From Thiocapsa sp. UBA6158 (lineage in GTDB: Bacteria; Pseudomonadota; Gammaproteobacteria; Chromatiales; Chromatiaceae): 31,906 nucleotides of DNA. The stretch covers positions 1 to 31,906 of the forward strand of contig NZ_DIUM01000070.1 of NCBI RefSeq assembly GCF_002423035.1. Reading direction: 5' to 3'. How positions within the stretch are numbered: position 1 is the stretch's first letter; each line of letters opens with the position of its first letter. Below, in pieces: positions 1-7,129 of this stretch. Under the pieces are notes generated by a model. It had not been told where the DNA came from. It saw nothing but the letters and a program-made list of their open reading frames with translations, and did no database searches. Position numbers and translations under genes: made by a program.

Positions 1-27
1 TGGACCAATCGATGATCAAGGCCTGTC

Positions 28-429
28 GTGATCAACCGAATGGCGGAGTTCCGCAACTTCCACGACCCGGAGGCGCAGGTAGACAACACGGTGCTTTGCG
101 CCGAGGTGACCGCCGAGACCGACCGCCCCGTCGAGGATGTCCTCAACGCATTGGAGCGTTATGGTTTGGTCGACCGGGCCGAGGTGGACGACATAATGGT
201 CTTGCCCGAAGGCTTCGGTTACCCGGTCTACGACCGCGGATTCGAGACCGTGAAGGCGCGTGCGGAGACCGTGCTGAGCCGATATGAGAACCTTCACTCG
301 GTCGGGCGCAATGCCGAGTTCCGTCATATCGAGGTCGACGAGGATCTGGAGTCCGCGCTGGCGACCGTGCGTCGCCTTTATCCCGAAGCAATGCCCGAGT
401 CAGTGTTCGAAAGACGGCCCGACGCATGA
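28..429 (+). CDS. C-terminal part of an FAD-dependent oxidoreductase-like protein; 5' end missing or broken
   Basis: The 133 residues look like the C-terminal segment of the FAD-binding amine-oxidase / UDP-galactopyranose-mutase-like family: a segment with NRMAEFRNFHDP near the start and a closing SVGRNAEFRHIEVDEDLE motif (about residues 91-108) that in this family sits by the flavin. The dinucleotide-binding N-terminal domain is absent. The frame is closed by TGA at 13-15, and the first usable start (GTG at 28, or ATG at 40) has no ribosome binding site. Frame 2 upstream reads Pro-Ile-Asp-Asp-Gln-Gly-Leu before its own stop at 29-31, which could be the missing part in another frame. Either the gene carries a frameshift at about 20-28 or this is a separate short protein. 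Its stop overlaps the next start (ATGA at 426-429), so the two are probably co-translated. The family assignment is from memory of motifs and is moderate. Confidence 0.5.
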   Translation: MINRMAEFRNFHDPEAQVDNTVLCAEVTAETDRPVEDVLNALERYGLVDRAEVDDIMVLPEGFGYPVYDRGFETVKARAETVLSRYENLHSVGRNAEFRHIEVDEDLESALATVRRLYPEAMPESVFERRPDA

Positions 430-1451
430 AGCGGCTCCTCGCACTGCTGCTCCCGATCCTCTTTACGGTCGGGCTGCTCGTCTATGCGCTGCGGGGTGTC
501 GACCTGGGCACGCTGCGCAGCACATTGCTCGAAGGCGAGCTCTGGGTCATCGCGCCGTTCCTGATCCTGTTGGCGTTCTTTTTCTTCAACAGCGCACAAC
601 GTTGGACGCTGATCCTCAGACCATTCGGTCGCTTCTCGGTGCGGCAGGTCGCCCCCTCGATGATGATCGGCTTCGCCGGAAACAACGTGCTTCCGCTACG
701 CATCGGCGAGCTGATCCGCACCGTCATTTTCGCGAAGGAGTCGGGATGCTCGCGCAGCGGGGTCCTGATGACGCTGGTGGTCGAGCGTGCGCTGGACCTG
801 GTGGGTATCCTGCTGGTCTTCGTTACCGGTGCGATCCTGCTCGGCGAGCTGCCGCCCGGCTGGACCTATGGTCTCGCCATCGCGCTCGCCGGGATCCTGA
901 CGCTGATGACGGTACTGGTACTGCTCGGGCGCTTCCCGAATGTCTCGCTGGGTCTCTGGCGACGTTTGAGTCCGTCCCTCCCCGCCGTCGTCGCGGAGCG
1001 TGGGCAGACCTACCTCACCGAGCTGACGCGCGGCTTGGCAGCGCTCGCCACGCCGTCGACCACCGCAGCGCTGCTTGCGCAGTCGCTCCTGCGCTGGTAT
1101 GTCGCGGCGGCGCTGGTTTGGCTGAGTCTGGCGGGCTACGGTGTCTCCGTGTCGCCCGGCGTGGTGATGCTGGTGGTCGGGGTCACCGCAGCGGCCGTGT
1201 CGCTGCCGAGCGTGCCCGGATTCGTGGGGCCGGTTCAGGCCGCCTTCGTCTTCGCTCTGACGCCGTTCGGCATCAGCCAAGAGGTCGCACTCGCCGCCAG
1301 CATTCTCTTCCTCGTGGGCCACTGGGTACCGATCACCCTGACCGGCGCACTCTTCTTCGTCTCGCGCCATTATTCCTATCGCCAGATCCGGCGGGAAGCA
1401 GCAGCGCTGAGCGAGGGTTCGGAAATCGCCCAAGACGATTTCCGAAGATAA
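426..1451 (+). CDS. UPF0104 / MprF-type flippase-like integral membrane protein
   Basis: This 341-residue protein is almost entirely hydrophobic, with roughly eight membrane segments (first at about 3-22, then 40-57, and a dense block from 110 to 320). The pattern RWTLILRPFGR (about 59-69), then GFAGNNVLPLRIGELIR (about 82-98) followed by VVERALDLVG is the signature of the lysylphosphatidylglycerol-synthase transmembrane domain family (PF03706, UPF0104), also found in the flippase half of MprF. Members are inner-membrane proteins, often beside glycolipid or polysaccharide genes. The lysyl-transferase domain of true MprF is absent, so lipid aminoacylation is not expected. It overlaps the preceding reading frame by 4 nt (ATGA). 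The convergent neighbour is a GT39-type glycosyltransferase, which fits a glycolipid or cell-surface role. The transported substrate cannot be told. Confidence 0.85.
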   Translation: MKRLLALLLPILFTVGLLVYALRGVDLGTLRSTLLEGELWVIAPFLILLAFFFFNSAQRWTLILRPFGRFSVRQVAPSMMIGFAGNNVLPLRIGELIRTVIFAKESGCSRSGVLMTLVVERALDLVGILLVFVTGAILLGELPPGWTYGLAIALAGILTLMTVLVLLGRFPNVSLGLWRRLSPSLPAVVAERGQTYLTELTRGLAALATPSTTAALLAQSLLRWYVAAALVWLSLAGYGVSVSPGVVMLVVGVTAAAVSLPSVPGFVGPVQAAFVFALTPFGISQEVALAASILFLVGHWVPITLTGALFFVSRHYSYRQIRREAAALSEGSEIAQDDFRR

Positions 1452-1483
1452 CCATCCCGACTGCGTGCGCTTACGAGACCCGG

Positions 1484-1499
1484 GGCGACTTCAGTCGCC
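1484..1499 (+). repeat. Short extragenic hairpin
   Basis: GGCGACT (1484-1490) and AGTCGCC (1493-1499) form a perfect 7-bp inverted repeat with a two-base TC centre, 33 bases past the stop of the upstream membrane-protein gene. No T-run follows on the plus strand, so it is a weak intrinsic terminator at best. It resembles the CTTCAG-centred palindrome at 14696-14713 and may belong to the same extragenic palindrome family. Confidence 0.5.
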
Positions 1500-1510
1500 G
1501 ATCCATGGTC

Positions 1511-1552
1511 AAAAATGCTGCCCGGAAATTACCTATCGGCGAATCGGGCAGC
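1511..1552 (-). terminator. Rho-independent terminator of the GT39 gene
   Basis: On the minus strand GCTGCCCG (1552-1545) pairs perfectly with CGGGCAGC (1524-1517) and is followed directly by ATTTTT (1516-1511). The loop is 20 nt. The 5' arm lies inside the last codons of the glycosyltransferase gene, whose stop is at 1533-1535. Stem plus T-run in the right orientation makes termination of this gene likely. Confidence 0.6.
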
Positions 1553-3260
1553 GCGACGTGTGCGGCGGCTCGTCAGCCGATGCCGTCCCGCGCTCGGACT
1601 CGCCGTCATCCTCTTCCGGAGGAAGTCGGATCAGCTGTAGAGAACCAACCCCGAGCGCCGCCTTCAATGACTCAAGTTGCGACTCGAGCCGCACATCGGG
1701 GCCCTCGGGCAACGTCCAACGTCGCCGATCTCGAATGAGTGTGCGGTCGGATCCACAATCGTCCTTCATCGTGAAGACGTCCCAATCCCGCGGATGGATC
1801 AAGCCGTTGAACCAACCCGTTCCGTACGGAACCTCGACAGGCACACCGTCTTGCTCGGTCAGGGTCGAGCGGAACGCGATCCCCTTTGGATAGGCGGCGG
1901 CATAGACTGGATAGAACGCCCGCCCCTCGACGTAGACCGCCTGCTCGCCCGAATCGCACGCGAATGCAGCCGAGATCTCGGGACGCATGCCTGCGGTGTG
2001 GGCTTCGCCGACGGGATCGGTCGCATGGGCACGGAAGAGCCCGAACAAGGCAAATCCGACAACCGCGAGACTGAACACCTGCTGCACGCGCCGTGAGTGC
2101 AAACGCGACCAGACGAGATCGAGCGCCAAGACGATGATCACCAGATAGAGCGGCAACAGCATCGCTTGATGCCGCATGAGTCCACCGAACGGATAGGCGC
2201 CGACGCCCCCCGCAGCGAAGACCAATGCGGTCGCGATCACGGCCGCTAGAACCATCAGAACCCGAGCGCTCTGCCGGCGCCACAGCCCGACCGCCAGCAC
2301 GGCGGCGGCAGCCGTCCAGAACAGCGCCACGGCGAGTATCTGCCCCGGGTCCGTCGCCGGAAACTGCGGGGTCAGCCAGCCGGCGTTGCCGACCAGACCA
2401 CACCAGGCGAATTGGAGGATCGAATCGCCCTCGCTCAACGTGAAGGACTCCAGATGCATGGGCGCCACGGCCCCGCGACCGCGTCCATACCCGAGTGCAA
2501 ACCACAGCAGCACCGAGAAGGCGCCGATCACCAGAACAACAAAGGCAAACCAATCCACAAAACGCCAAGTCCGCAACCATTCGAGCGGCCGTACAAAGCG
2601 ACGTCCGGCCCGAACCGCCCACAGCAGCGCCAAGGCCAGAAACAAGCCGAGGATGACGAAGAGCGCCGAGTAGATGAAGCCGAATGCGATCGTGAGAGCC
2701 AACGCGGCCATCAGCAGTTGCGGTTTGGGTGCGGCCCCGGGGCCGATCGCGCCAGAGGCCGTCCGCGGGACGAGCGTCGTCGCAGCGAATAGTCCGATGA
2801 CCAGGAACAGCAGTCCGAAGCTGTAGGAGCGCACCGAGACCGCAAGCTCGAGGAAGGCGAAGCTCGTCATGAGCAGCACCACCCCGAGCAAGGCCATCTC
2901 CGGGACGACCCGCAGACGCCGCAGCAACAGATACCAGAGCGGAACGGTCGCGACAGCGGCCAAGACCGACGGCAGCCGGAACCAGAATGGATCAGGGCCG
3001 AATCGGGCCATCGGCATGAGCAGGAGATGATGCAGCGGCGGATGGGCGTCGACCAAGCCCTCCTCCAGTGCCTTGGTCCAAGGCGAGAGAGTGCTCAGAT
3101 AGAGGTGCCAAGCCTCGTCGTAGCCCCAGCGCGGATCGAGCGCAAAGAGCAGCCCGATCCCGAGTGTCGCGAGTGTCAGCAGGACGAGTGTCAGGATGGA
3201 CTCGCGCCCCGAAATCGCATTGAGGGGACCTCTCTCGTGCGGTTGGATGGAGGTGGACAT
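1533..3260 (-). CDS. GT39-type (dolichyl-phosphate-mannose-type) membrane glycosyltransferase
   Basis: The 575-residue product is a multi-pass GT-C-fold protein with about ten hydrophobic segments (first at about 22-41). The first periplasmic loop holds the family hallmark: Trp-Gly-Tyr-Asp-Glu-Ala-Trp-His (about 45-52; the acidic pair is catalytic in the GT39/ArnT family) and DAHPPLHHLLLMP (about 71-83). These enzymes move a sugar from a polyprenyl-phosphate donor to a lipid, glycan or protein on the outer face of the inner membrane. The soluble C-terminal part (about 415-575) is periplasmic by this topology; the last 30 residues are acidic, polar and probably unstructured. ATG at 3260 gives a normal N-terminus (MSTSIQPHERG); the Shine-Dalgarno is weak. 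It stands alone between sat and the convergent UPF0104 gene. Acceptor and sugar are unknown. Confidence 0.85.
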   Translation of the reverse strand: MSTSIQPHERGPLNAISGRESILTLVLLTLATLGIGLLFALDPRWGYDEAWHLYLSTLSPWTKALEEGLVDAHPPLHHLLLMPMARFGPDPFWFRLPSVLAAVATVPLWYLLLRRLRVVPEMALLGVVLLMTSFAFLELAVSVRSYSFGLLFLVIGLFAATTLVPRTASGAIGPGAAPKPQLLMAALALTIAFGFIYSALFVILGLFLALALLWAVRAGRRFVRPLEWLRTWRFVDWFAFVVLVIGAFSVLLWFALGYGRGRGAVAPMHLESFTLSEGDSILQFAWCGLVGNAGWLTPQFPATDPGQILAVALFWTAAAAVLAVGLWRRQSARVLMVLAAVIATALVFAAGGVGAYPFGGLMRHQAMLLPLYLVIIVLALDLVWSRLHSRRVQQVFSLAVVGFALFGLFRAHATDPVGEAHTAGMRPEISAAFACDSGEQAVYVEGRAFYPVYAAAYPKGIAFRSTLTEQDGVPVEVPYGTGWFNGLIHPRDWDVFTMKDDCGSDRTLIRDRRRWTLPEGPDVRLESQLESLKAALGVGSLQLIRLPPEEDDGESERGTASADEPPHTSRCPIRR

Positions 3261-3319
3261 GGATTTCTCGGCCTCGCAGGAATTACGGACCCCTGCCTCG
3301 ACATCCTCTGGGCGTCATT

Positions 3320-3341
3320 AAAAATGTCGGCTCCCCGAACC
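3320..3341 (-). terminator. Weak candidate terminator downstream of sat
   Basis: On the minus strand GGTTC-GGG-GAGCC (3341-3329, one G-T pair) is followed four bases later by TTTTT (3324-3320). It lies between the sat stop (3418) and the glycosyltransferase start (3260). The stem is only five pairs, so the call is tentative. Confidence 0.3.
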
Positions 3342-3417
3342 CTTTCGACGTGAAAACGCGTCGGCCGCGCGAGTGCACGAGCACCCTGCGGGCAACGCGG
3401 TTCACCGAGAACGCGGC

Positions 3418-4605
3418 TCAGTCGAGCGAGCGATAGTAATCCATTAGGATCTGCGCGACCTCGGGTCTGGAGAACTCGGGCGGCGGGGCGATCCCGTTGC
3501 CGAGCATCTCGCGGACCTTGGTGCCGGAGAGCAGGACGAAGTCATCCTTGCTGTGATCCGGGGCCTCGCACATCATAACAACCCGATTAAGCTTCTTCGA
3601 GTAAGCGGTATGGTCGGCCTTGAAGATTTCGATCTGCAAGGCGTCTGCGGGAACCTCTTCGTCGAAGATCGTCTGGGCATCGAATGCGCCGTAATAATCG
3701 CCGACACCGGCGTGATCGCGGCCGATGATGAAATGGGTCGCGCCCATGTTCTGCCTGAAGTAGGCATGCAGCACCGCCTCGCGCGGTCCGGCGTAGAGCA
3801 TGTCGAAGCCGTAGCCCGTCACCATGGCGCTGTTGGGCGCGAAATAGAGCTCGACCATCTTGCGGATCGCCGCATCCCGCACCGGTGCCGGGATATCGCC
3901 GGGCTTGAGTTTGCCGAGCAGCATGTGGATCACCAGGCCGTCGCAATCGAGCCGCGTCATGGCCATGTGACACAGCTCCTCGTGGGCGAGGTGCATGGGG
4001 TTGCGGGTCTGGAAGGCGACGACGCGCTTCCAACCGCGCTCGGCGATCTCGTTGCGGATCTCCACGGCGGTGCGGAAGGTGTCCGGGAAATCGTCCTGGA
4101 AGTAGGAGAAATGCAGGACCTGGATGGGGCCCGAGACCGCGAACCGACCCTGGCTGTTGAACGTCTGGACGCCCGGATGCTCCGGGTCGGAGGTGCGGTA
4201 GACCTGCTCGGTCATCAGCGCCATCTGCGCGTCGCTCACCTGCTCGACCGCCTCGACATCCATCACGGCGAGTACCGGATTGCCCTCGACATTGGGGTCG
4301 CGCAAGGCGATCCGCTTGGCCCCGGCGATCCCGTTGGCGCTCTCGAGCAGGCAGAGAATCGGCACCGGGAAGAAGCGCCCGTCGGTGGTCCGCATCCCCT
4401 CGGCCACGGCGATGGCGTCGGCGACATTCATGAAGCCGGGCAGCGGACTAAAATACCCGCCGCCCAACATCACGGCATTGGCGGCCGCCTGCGAACTGAT
4501 AATGACCGACGGCAGGGTCTCGGCCTCGCGCATCAAGGCATGGTGGGAATCCGGGTCGTAGACGAACAAAGGCTTCAAAGCCTCGGAACCGACAGGTTTG
4601 ATCAT
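3418..4605 (-). CDS. sat: ATP sulfurylase (sulfate adenylyltransferase), sulfur-oxidiser type
   Basis: The 395-residue protein is the homo-oligomeric Sat (not the CysDN heterodimer). The PUA-like N-terminal region is followed by the catalytic domain with QTRNPMHLAHEE (199-210, the nucleotide-binding HxxH), GRDHAGVGDYYG (295-306) and a C-terminal LSGTKVREMLGNG (359-371). It interconverts ATP + sulfate with adenylylsulfate (APS) + pyrophosphate. In purple and other sulfur-oxidising bacteria this form works toward ATP and sulfate as the last step of sulfite oxidation via APS. The start at 4605 is chosen because homologues begin near MIKPVGS and AGAGGCAG lies just upstream; longer in-frame starts only add low-quality sequence. 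The gene stands alone: no apr, qmo or hdr-like genes are in the window. The C-terminal APS-kinase fusion of some Sat proteins is absent. Confidence 0.97.
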   Translation of the reverse strand: MIKPVGSEALKPLFVYDPDSHHALMREAETLPSVIISSQAAANAVMLGGGYFSPLPGFMNVADAIAVAEGMRTTDGRFFPVPILCLLESANGIAGAKRIALRDPNVEGNPVLAVMDVEAVEQVSDAQMALMTEQVYRTSDPEHPGVQTFNSQGRFAVSGPIQVLHFSYFQDDFPDTFRTAVEIRNEIAERGWKRVVAFQTRNPMHLAHEELCHMAMTRLDCDGLVIHMLLGKLKPGDIPAPVRDAAIRKMVELYFAPNSAMVTGYGFDMLYAGPREAVLHAYFRQNMGATHFIIGRDHAGVGDYYGAFDAQTIFDEEVPADALQIEIFKADHTAYSKKLNRVVMMCEAPDHSKDDFVLLSGTKVREMLGNGIAPPPEFSRPEVAQILMDYYRSLD

Positions 4606-5024
4606 CTTCTGCCTCTCTTGGTAGGGTCCATCGCGCGCCTGTCGATGCTCGACCGAGGAGGACGATGAAACGACTGAGGGAACTGCATTCTTGTCGGGCG
4701 TGTCATCTGGGTTCGTGCGCGGGCGACCCGCACCGCATCGGACACGACACGTTTCGGCCGACAGTGGTGATGCGGCAACCCCGATCCGCTTTCGGCTTGC
4801 TTGCCGGAACCGACCGACCTGCTCCGCCGATCCTCGAAACCATACCACGGACCTTGAAACCCCTTGCCCAGAGGATCTTTATGCAGCGAACAAATTCACT
4901 TTGCATAAGGGCGGTGCGCGGCGTCGAGTGAGCTAGACTTGCGCACCGCCCGGGCGGGCCCATCTTCCGCCACGACCAAACGATCGGAACCCGGAAAACA
5001 GACACAGCGAAGGACACACCCACC
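4606..5024. other. 419-nt divergent intergenic region between sat and the small-protein gene
   Basis: This region separates two divergent genes and so must carry both promoters. I see no convincing -35/-10 pair for sat. Two nested inverted repeats lie at 4879-4951 (separate entry). A short plus-strand frame at 4665-4931 has an AGGAGG just before its ATG but no recognisable protein content. The rest holds nothing I can name. Confidence 0.5.
4879..4951 (+). promoter_or_regulatory. Two adjoining inverted repeats upstream of the 72-residue protein gene
   Basis: The first repeat is TTATGCA (4879-4885) with TGCATAA (4902-4908). It abuts the second, GGGCGGTGCGC (4909-4919) with GCGCACCGCCC (4941-4951), a perfect 11-bp pair around a 21-nt centre that includes TAGACT (4934-4939), a possible -10 element. 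The position 74-146 nt before the start at 5025 suits an operator, an attenuator-like leader or a structured 5' leader. No T-run follows, so it does not look like a plain terminator. Confidence 0.45.
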
Positions 5025-5243
5025 ATGCCTTACTTCGTCTACAAGATTTTACCGCCCCTGCAACTGGAATACGTCGACACGATCGAACGCTATCAGGACG
5101 CCCGCGCACTGGTGCGTCGTCGCCGCGAGGAGGAAGCCACCGGGAGCGACATCCAGTACCGGCTCGTCTTCGCACGTCAACAAGGCGAGGCGGAGAAGCT
5201 GCTCTCCACCCCGCGCGACAATCGCGTCATCGGGGAGGACTAA
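5025..5243 (+). CDS. Conserved small protein of unknown function (72 aa)
   Basis: The product starts MPYFVYKI, is highly charged (a run RRRREEE in the middle) and has no signal peptide or membrane segment, so it should be cytoplasmic. Small proteins with the same MPYFVY opening and an adjoining charged helix occur in many sulfur-oxidising and other gammaproteobacteria; that is recollection, not a search. The helical, charged centre (about 20-65) could be a short coiled coil. GAAGGA lies 12-17 nt before the ATG, slightly far for a Shine-Dalgarno. The gene is monocistronic: convergent with the transglycosylase and divergent from sat, with a complex inverted-repeat region in front. No function can be assigned. 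Confidence 0.7.
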   Translation: MPYFVYKILPPLQLEYVDTIERYQDARALVRRRREEEATGSDIQYRLVFARQQGEAEKLLSTPRDNRVIGED

Positions 5244-5297
5244 CCCGCAGCGCCCGACACGATCTCGAGCAAGCGACCCGACGACCCCGCCCGCACG

Positions 5298-5993
5298 TCA
5301 GCGCACCGACATCACCACGCCGGTGCCGGCGTCCTTCTCGGCCCAGAGAAACTGCCGAACCTTTCGCACGTAAGCCTGAGTTTCAGCATAGGGCGGAATC
5401 TTGCGTCCGTGCTTGATGACGGCCCCCTCGCCCGCGTTGTAGCCCGCCAGAGCAAGCTCGAGGTCCCAATCGAACATGTCCATCAGATCCCGCAGATAGG
5501 CCGTCCCACCGCGGATATTCTCGGCCGGATTAAAGCTGTCCGTGACGCCGTAGCGGGCCGCGGTGCCGGGCATCAGCTGCATCAACCCTTCCGCGCCGGC
5601 ACGCGAGACGGCCGTCGCCTTGTAGGCCGACTCGGCCCGCACGACGGCATGGATCAGCGCTGGGGAGAGCCCGTAACGGCGGGCGTTGGCGGCGATCAGC
5701 TTCTCATAGGCGGCACGGCGCGTCGCGAGCGATCCCGTGATGGGTGCGGCCGCCTTGGCCCTCTCCCCGGTGAGCAGCTTGGGCTGTTTCAGGCCGGCCG
5801 AGCGTGTTTCGCTCTCGCGGACCAGTTTCTTTGACTCGCGCTTCCATTCGAGCCGATACTTGCCGCCTTTCAGCGGCGCATCCGTGAAATAGACCTTGCC
5901 CGCGGCATCGACGTATTTGTAGATATCGGCCTGAGCCACGTCCGCGACGCCGCACGCCGCCAGGACGACGAAGGTCGCCAGGATTCTTCGCAT
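5298..5993 (-). CDS. Lytic transglycosylase (SLT family) with N-terminal DUF4124
   Basis: The 231-residue precursor has a Sec signal peptide (about 1-22, MRRILATFVVLAACG...). A DUF4124 segment (about 23-60, DIYKYVDAAGKVYFTD) follows, then a linker and a C-terminal SLT domain (about 95-220). The catalytic glutamate is E121 in VVRAESAYKATAVS, followed by GLMQLMPGTAARYGV (136-150) and AGYNAGEGAV (183-192), the standard goose-lysozyme-fold motifs. The enzyme cleaves the MurNAc-GlcNAc bond of peptidoglycan to give 1,6-anhydro-MurNAc ends in the periplasm. It could act in wall turnover or make room for envelope complexes. GGAGGGGG about 7 nt upstream fixes the ATG. It is convergent with the 72-residue gene and monocistronic. 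Confidence 0.93.
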   Translation of the reverse strand: MRRILATFVVLAACGVADVAQADIYKYVDAAGKVYFTDAPLKGGKYRLEWKRESKKLVRESETRSAGLKQPKLLTGERAKAAAPITGSLATRRAAYEKLIAANARRYGLSPALIHAVVRAESAYKATAVSRAGAEGLMQLMPGTAARYGVTDSFNPAENIRGGTAYLRDLMDMFDWDLELALAGYNAGEGAVIKHGRKIPPYAETQAYVRKVRQFLWAEKDAGTGVVMSVR

Positions 5994-6479
5994 CTCAATC
6001 CCCCCTCCAACGGTGCCGAACCCGGTGTTTTACGGCGGTGCATGCTAGAGCAAGACGGCGCAACCGTCAGCCTCTCGGCATCGGCGGGAAGTCCGTCGTC
6101 TGCTGATTTGCAATACATATCCGCCCCGGAATGGCTTTACAGAACCATCATAGACGAATTATCGCCGGACGCGTGCGATTGCAAAACGTACATGAGCATC
6201 TTCGAATCGGTGTTCGGGATGTGGTCGAAACATGGTCGAAATAGAGTCAGAACACGGCCGGATCCGTTTGAAAAACGTCTCTCGCGAGTCATCACGTAAT
6301 CTGTTAAATCAACAAAAAATTAATCATTTCAACAGTATGTTGTCATTGTTATCTTGTGTAAGATTTTAAGCTCGACATCGAATGGAGTACGATGAGAAAT
6401 TTTTGATTGCTTTTCGACGACTACTTCCTATACTCTCCTCCTGCCTACAGGCTAAAACGTCCAATGTACCGGGGGGAAC
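5994..6479. other. 486-nt intergenic region with an AT-rich promoter segment
   Basis: The region lies between two divergent peptidoglycan-enzyme genes. From about 6290 to 6470 the sequence becomes strikingly AT-rich for this window (runs such as CAACAAAAAATTAATCATTT near 6310). Within it are TTTCAA (6327-6332) and TATCTT (6350-6355) with a 17-nt spacer, and a CAACA-GTA-TGTTG dyad at 6330-6342 that could be an operator. GTCGAAA is repeated at about 6224 and 6236. An 85-codon frame (6042-6299) has no recognisable content and I do not call it. Confidence 0.5.
6327..6355 (+). promoter_or_regulatory. Candidate promoter for the DUF882 gene
   Basis: TTTCAA and TATCTT are separated by 17 nt in the most AT-rich stretch of the window, upstream of the start at 6480. 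The CAACA/TGTTG dyad lies between the two boxes. The match to a sigma-70 consensus is only partial (3/6 and 4/6). Confidence 0.3.
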
Positions 6480-7007
6480 ATGAATCGACGTTACTTTCTG
6501 GGTGTGGCTTTGTCTGCTGCCGCCGCACCCGCATTTGCCAAGAAACCGGCCGATCGTCCGCGTGTCCTGGCATTCAATCATCTCCATACCGACGAACGCC
6601 TCGCGGTGACCTATCGGATCGGAGACCGCTACCAACGCAGTGCGCTGCAAGAGATCAATCACTTCTTCCGAGACTTTCGGACCGGTGACCAGGTCTCGAT
6701 GGATCCGCAATTGCTCGACCTCTTGTACGACATCAAGATCCACCTCGGCGACCCCGATGCCCGCTTCGATGTTCTGAGTGGATACCGGTCGCCGCGCACC
6801 AACAAGATGCTCCGGGAAACCTCCGGCGGCGTCGCAAAAAACAGCCTGCACCTCACCGGACAGGCGATCGATGTGCGCTTCCCCGACCTTCCGACACGCT
6901 CTATCCGAGACGCGGCGATCGCCCTCGGGCGCGGCGGTGTCGGCTACTACCGTCGTTCCGACTTCGTCCACCTCGACACGGGTTCCGTCCGGCGCTGGGG
7001 CGCCTGA
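6480..7007 (+). CDS. DUF882 / M15-type murein endopeptidase (MepK/YcbK-like), Tat-exported
   Basis: The 175-residue precursor begins MNRRYFLGVALSAAAAPAFA, a twin-arginine-type signal (NRRYFLG) with an Ala-x-Ala cleavage site near residue 20. The mature part has the zinc-peptidase motifs of the DUF882/YcbK family: SGYRSPRTN (100-108), SLHLTGQAIDVRF (122-134, zinc ligands H124 and D131) and DFVHLDTG (161-168, third ligand H164). E. coli MepK/YcbK cleaves mDap-mDap (3-3) cross-links in peptidoglycan. The length is close to that of the E. coli protein. GGGGGG ends three bases before the ATG. It stands back to back with the lytic transglycosylase across a large AT-rich intergenic region, so the two wall enzymes may share control. 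A strong hairpin follows the gene. Confidence 0.92.
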   Translation: MNRRYFLGVALSAAAAPAFAKKPADRPRVLAFNHLHTDERLAVTYRIGDRYQRSALQEINHFFRDFRTGDQVSMDPQLLDLLYDIKIHLGDPDARFDVLSGYRSPRTNKMLRETSGGVAKNSLHLTGQAIDVRFPDLPTRSIRDAAIALGRGGVGYYRRSDFVHLDTGSVRRWGA

Positions 7008-7021
7008 GCAGGATCCGTCCG

Positions 7022-7064
7022 CGCCGATTCCGCGAGCGGCCGTTCGTTGTTCGCGGAATCGGCG
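7022..7064. terminator. Hairpin between convergent genes
   Basis: CGCCGATTCCGCGA (7022-7035) and TCGCGGAATCGGCG (7051-7064) form a perfect 14-bp inverted repeat with a 15-nt loop, 15 nt after the endopeptidase stop and 66 nt before the convergent RNase stop. There is no T-run on either side, so it may be a bidirectional 3'-end stabiliser or a terminator of non-classical form. Confidence 0.5.
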
Positions 7065-7129
7065 ACTTCGGAGGCTTTGCGCCGCACCGGGCGCGTCGAA
7101 CAGACCCGAGCCGGATCGGCCCGGTCCAA

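Noticed and set aside
4665..4931. 88-codon frame with a strong AGGAGG before its ATG
   Set aside because: The ribosome-site spacing is short, the translation lacks a coherent fold or signal and it overlaps the inverted repeats; it could be a leader but I cannot support it.
6042..6299. 85-codon frame in the gap between the two wall enzymes
   Set aside because: No ribosome binding site and no recognisable content; composition looks non-coding.
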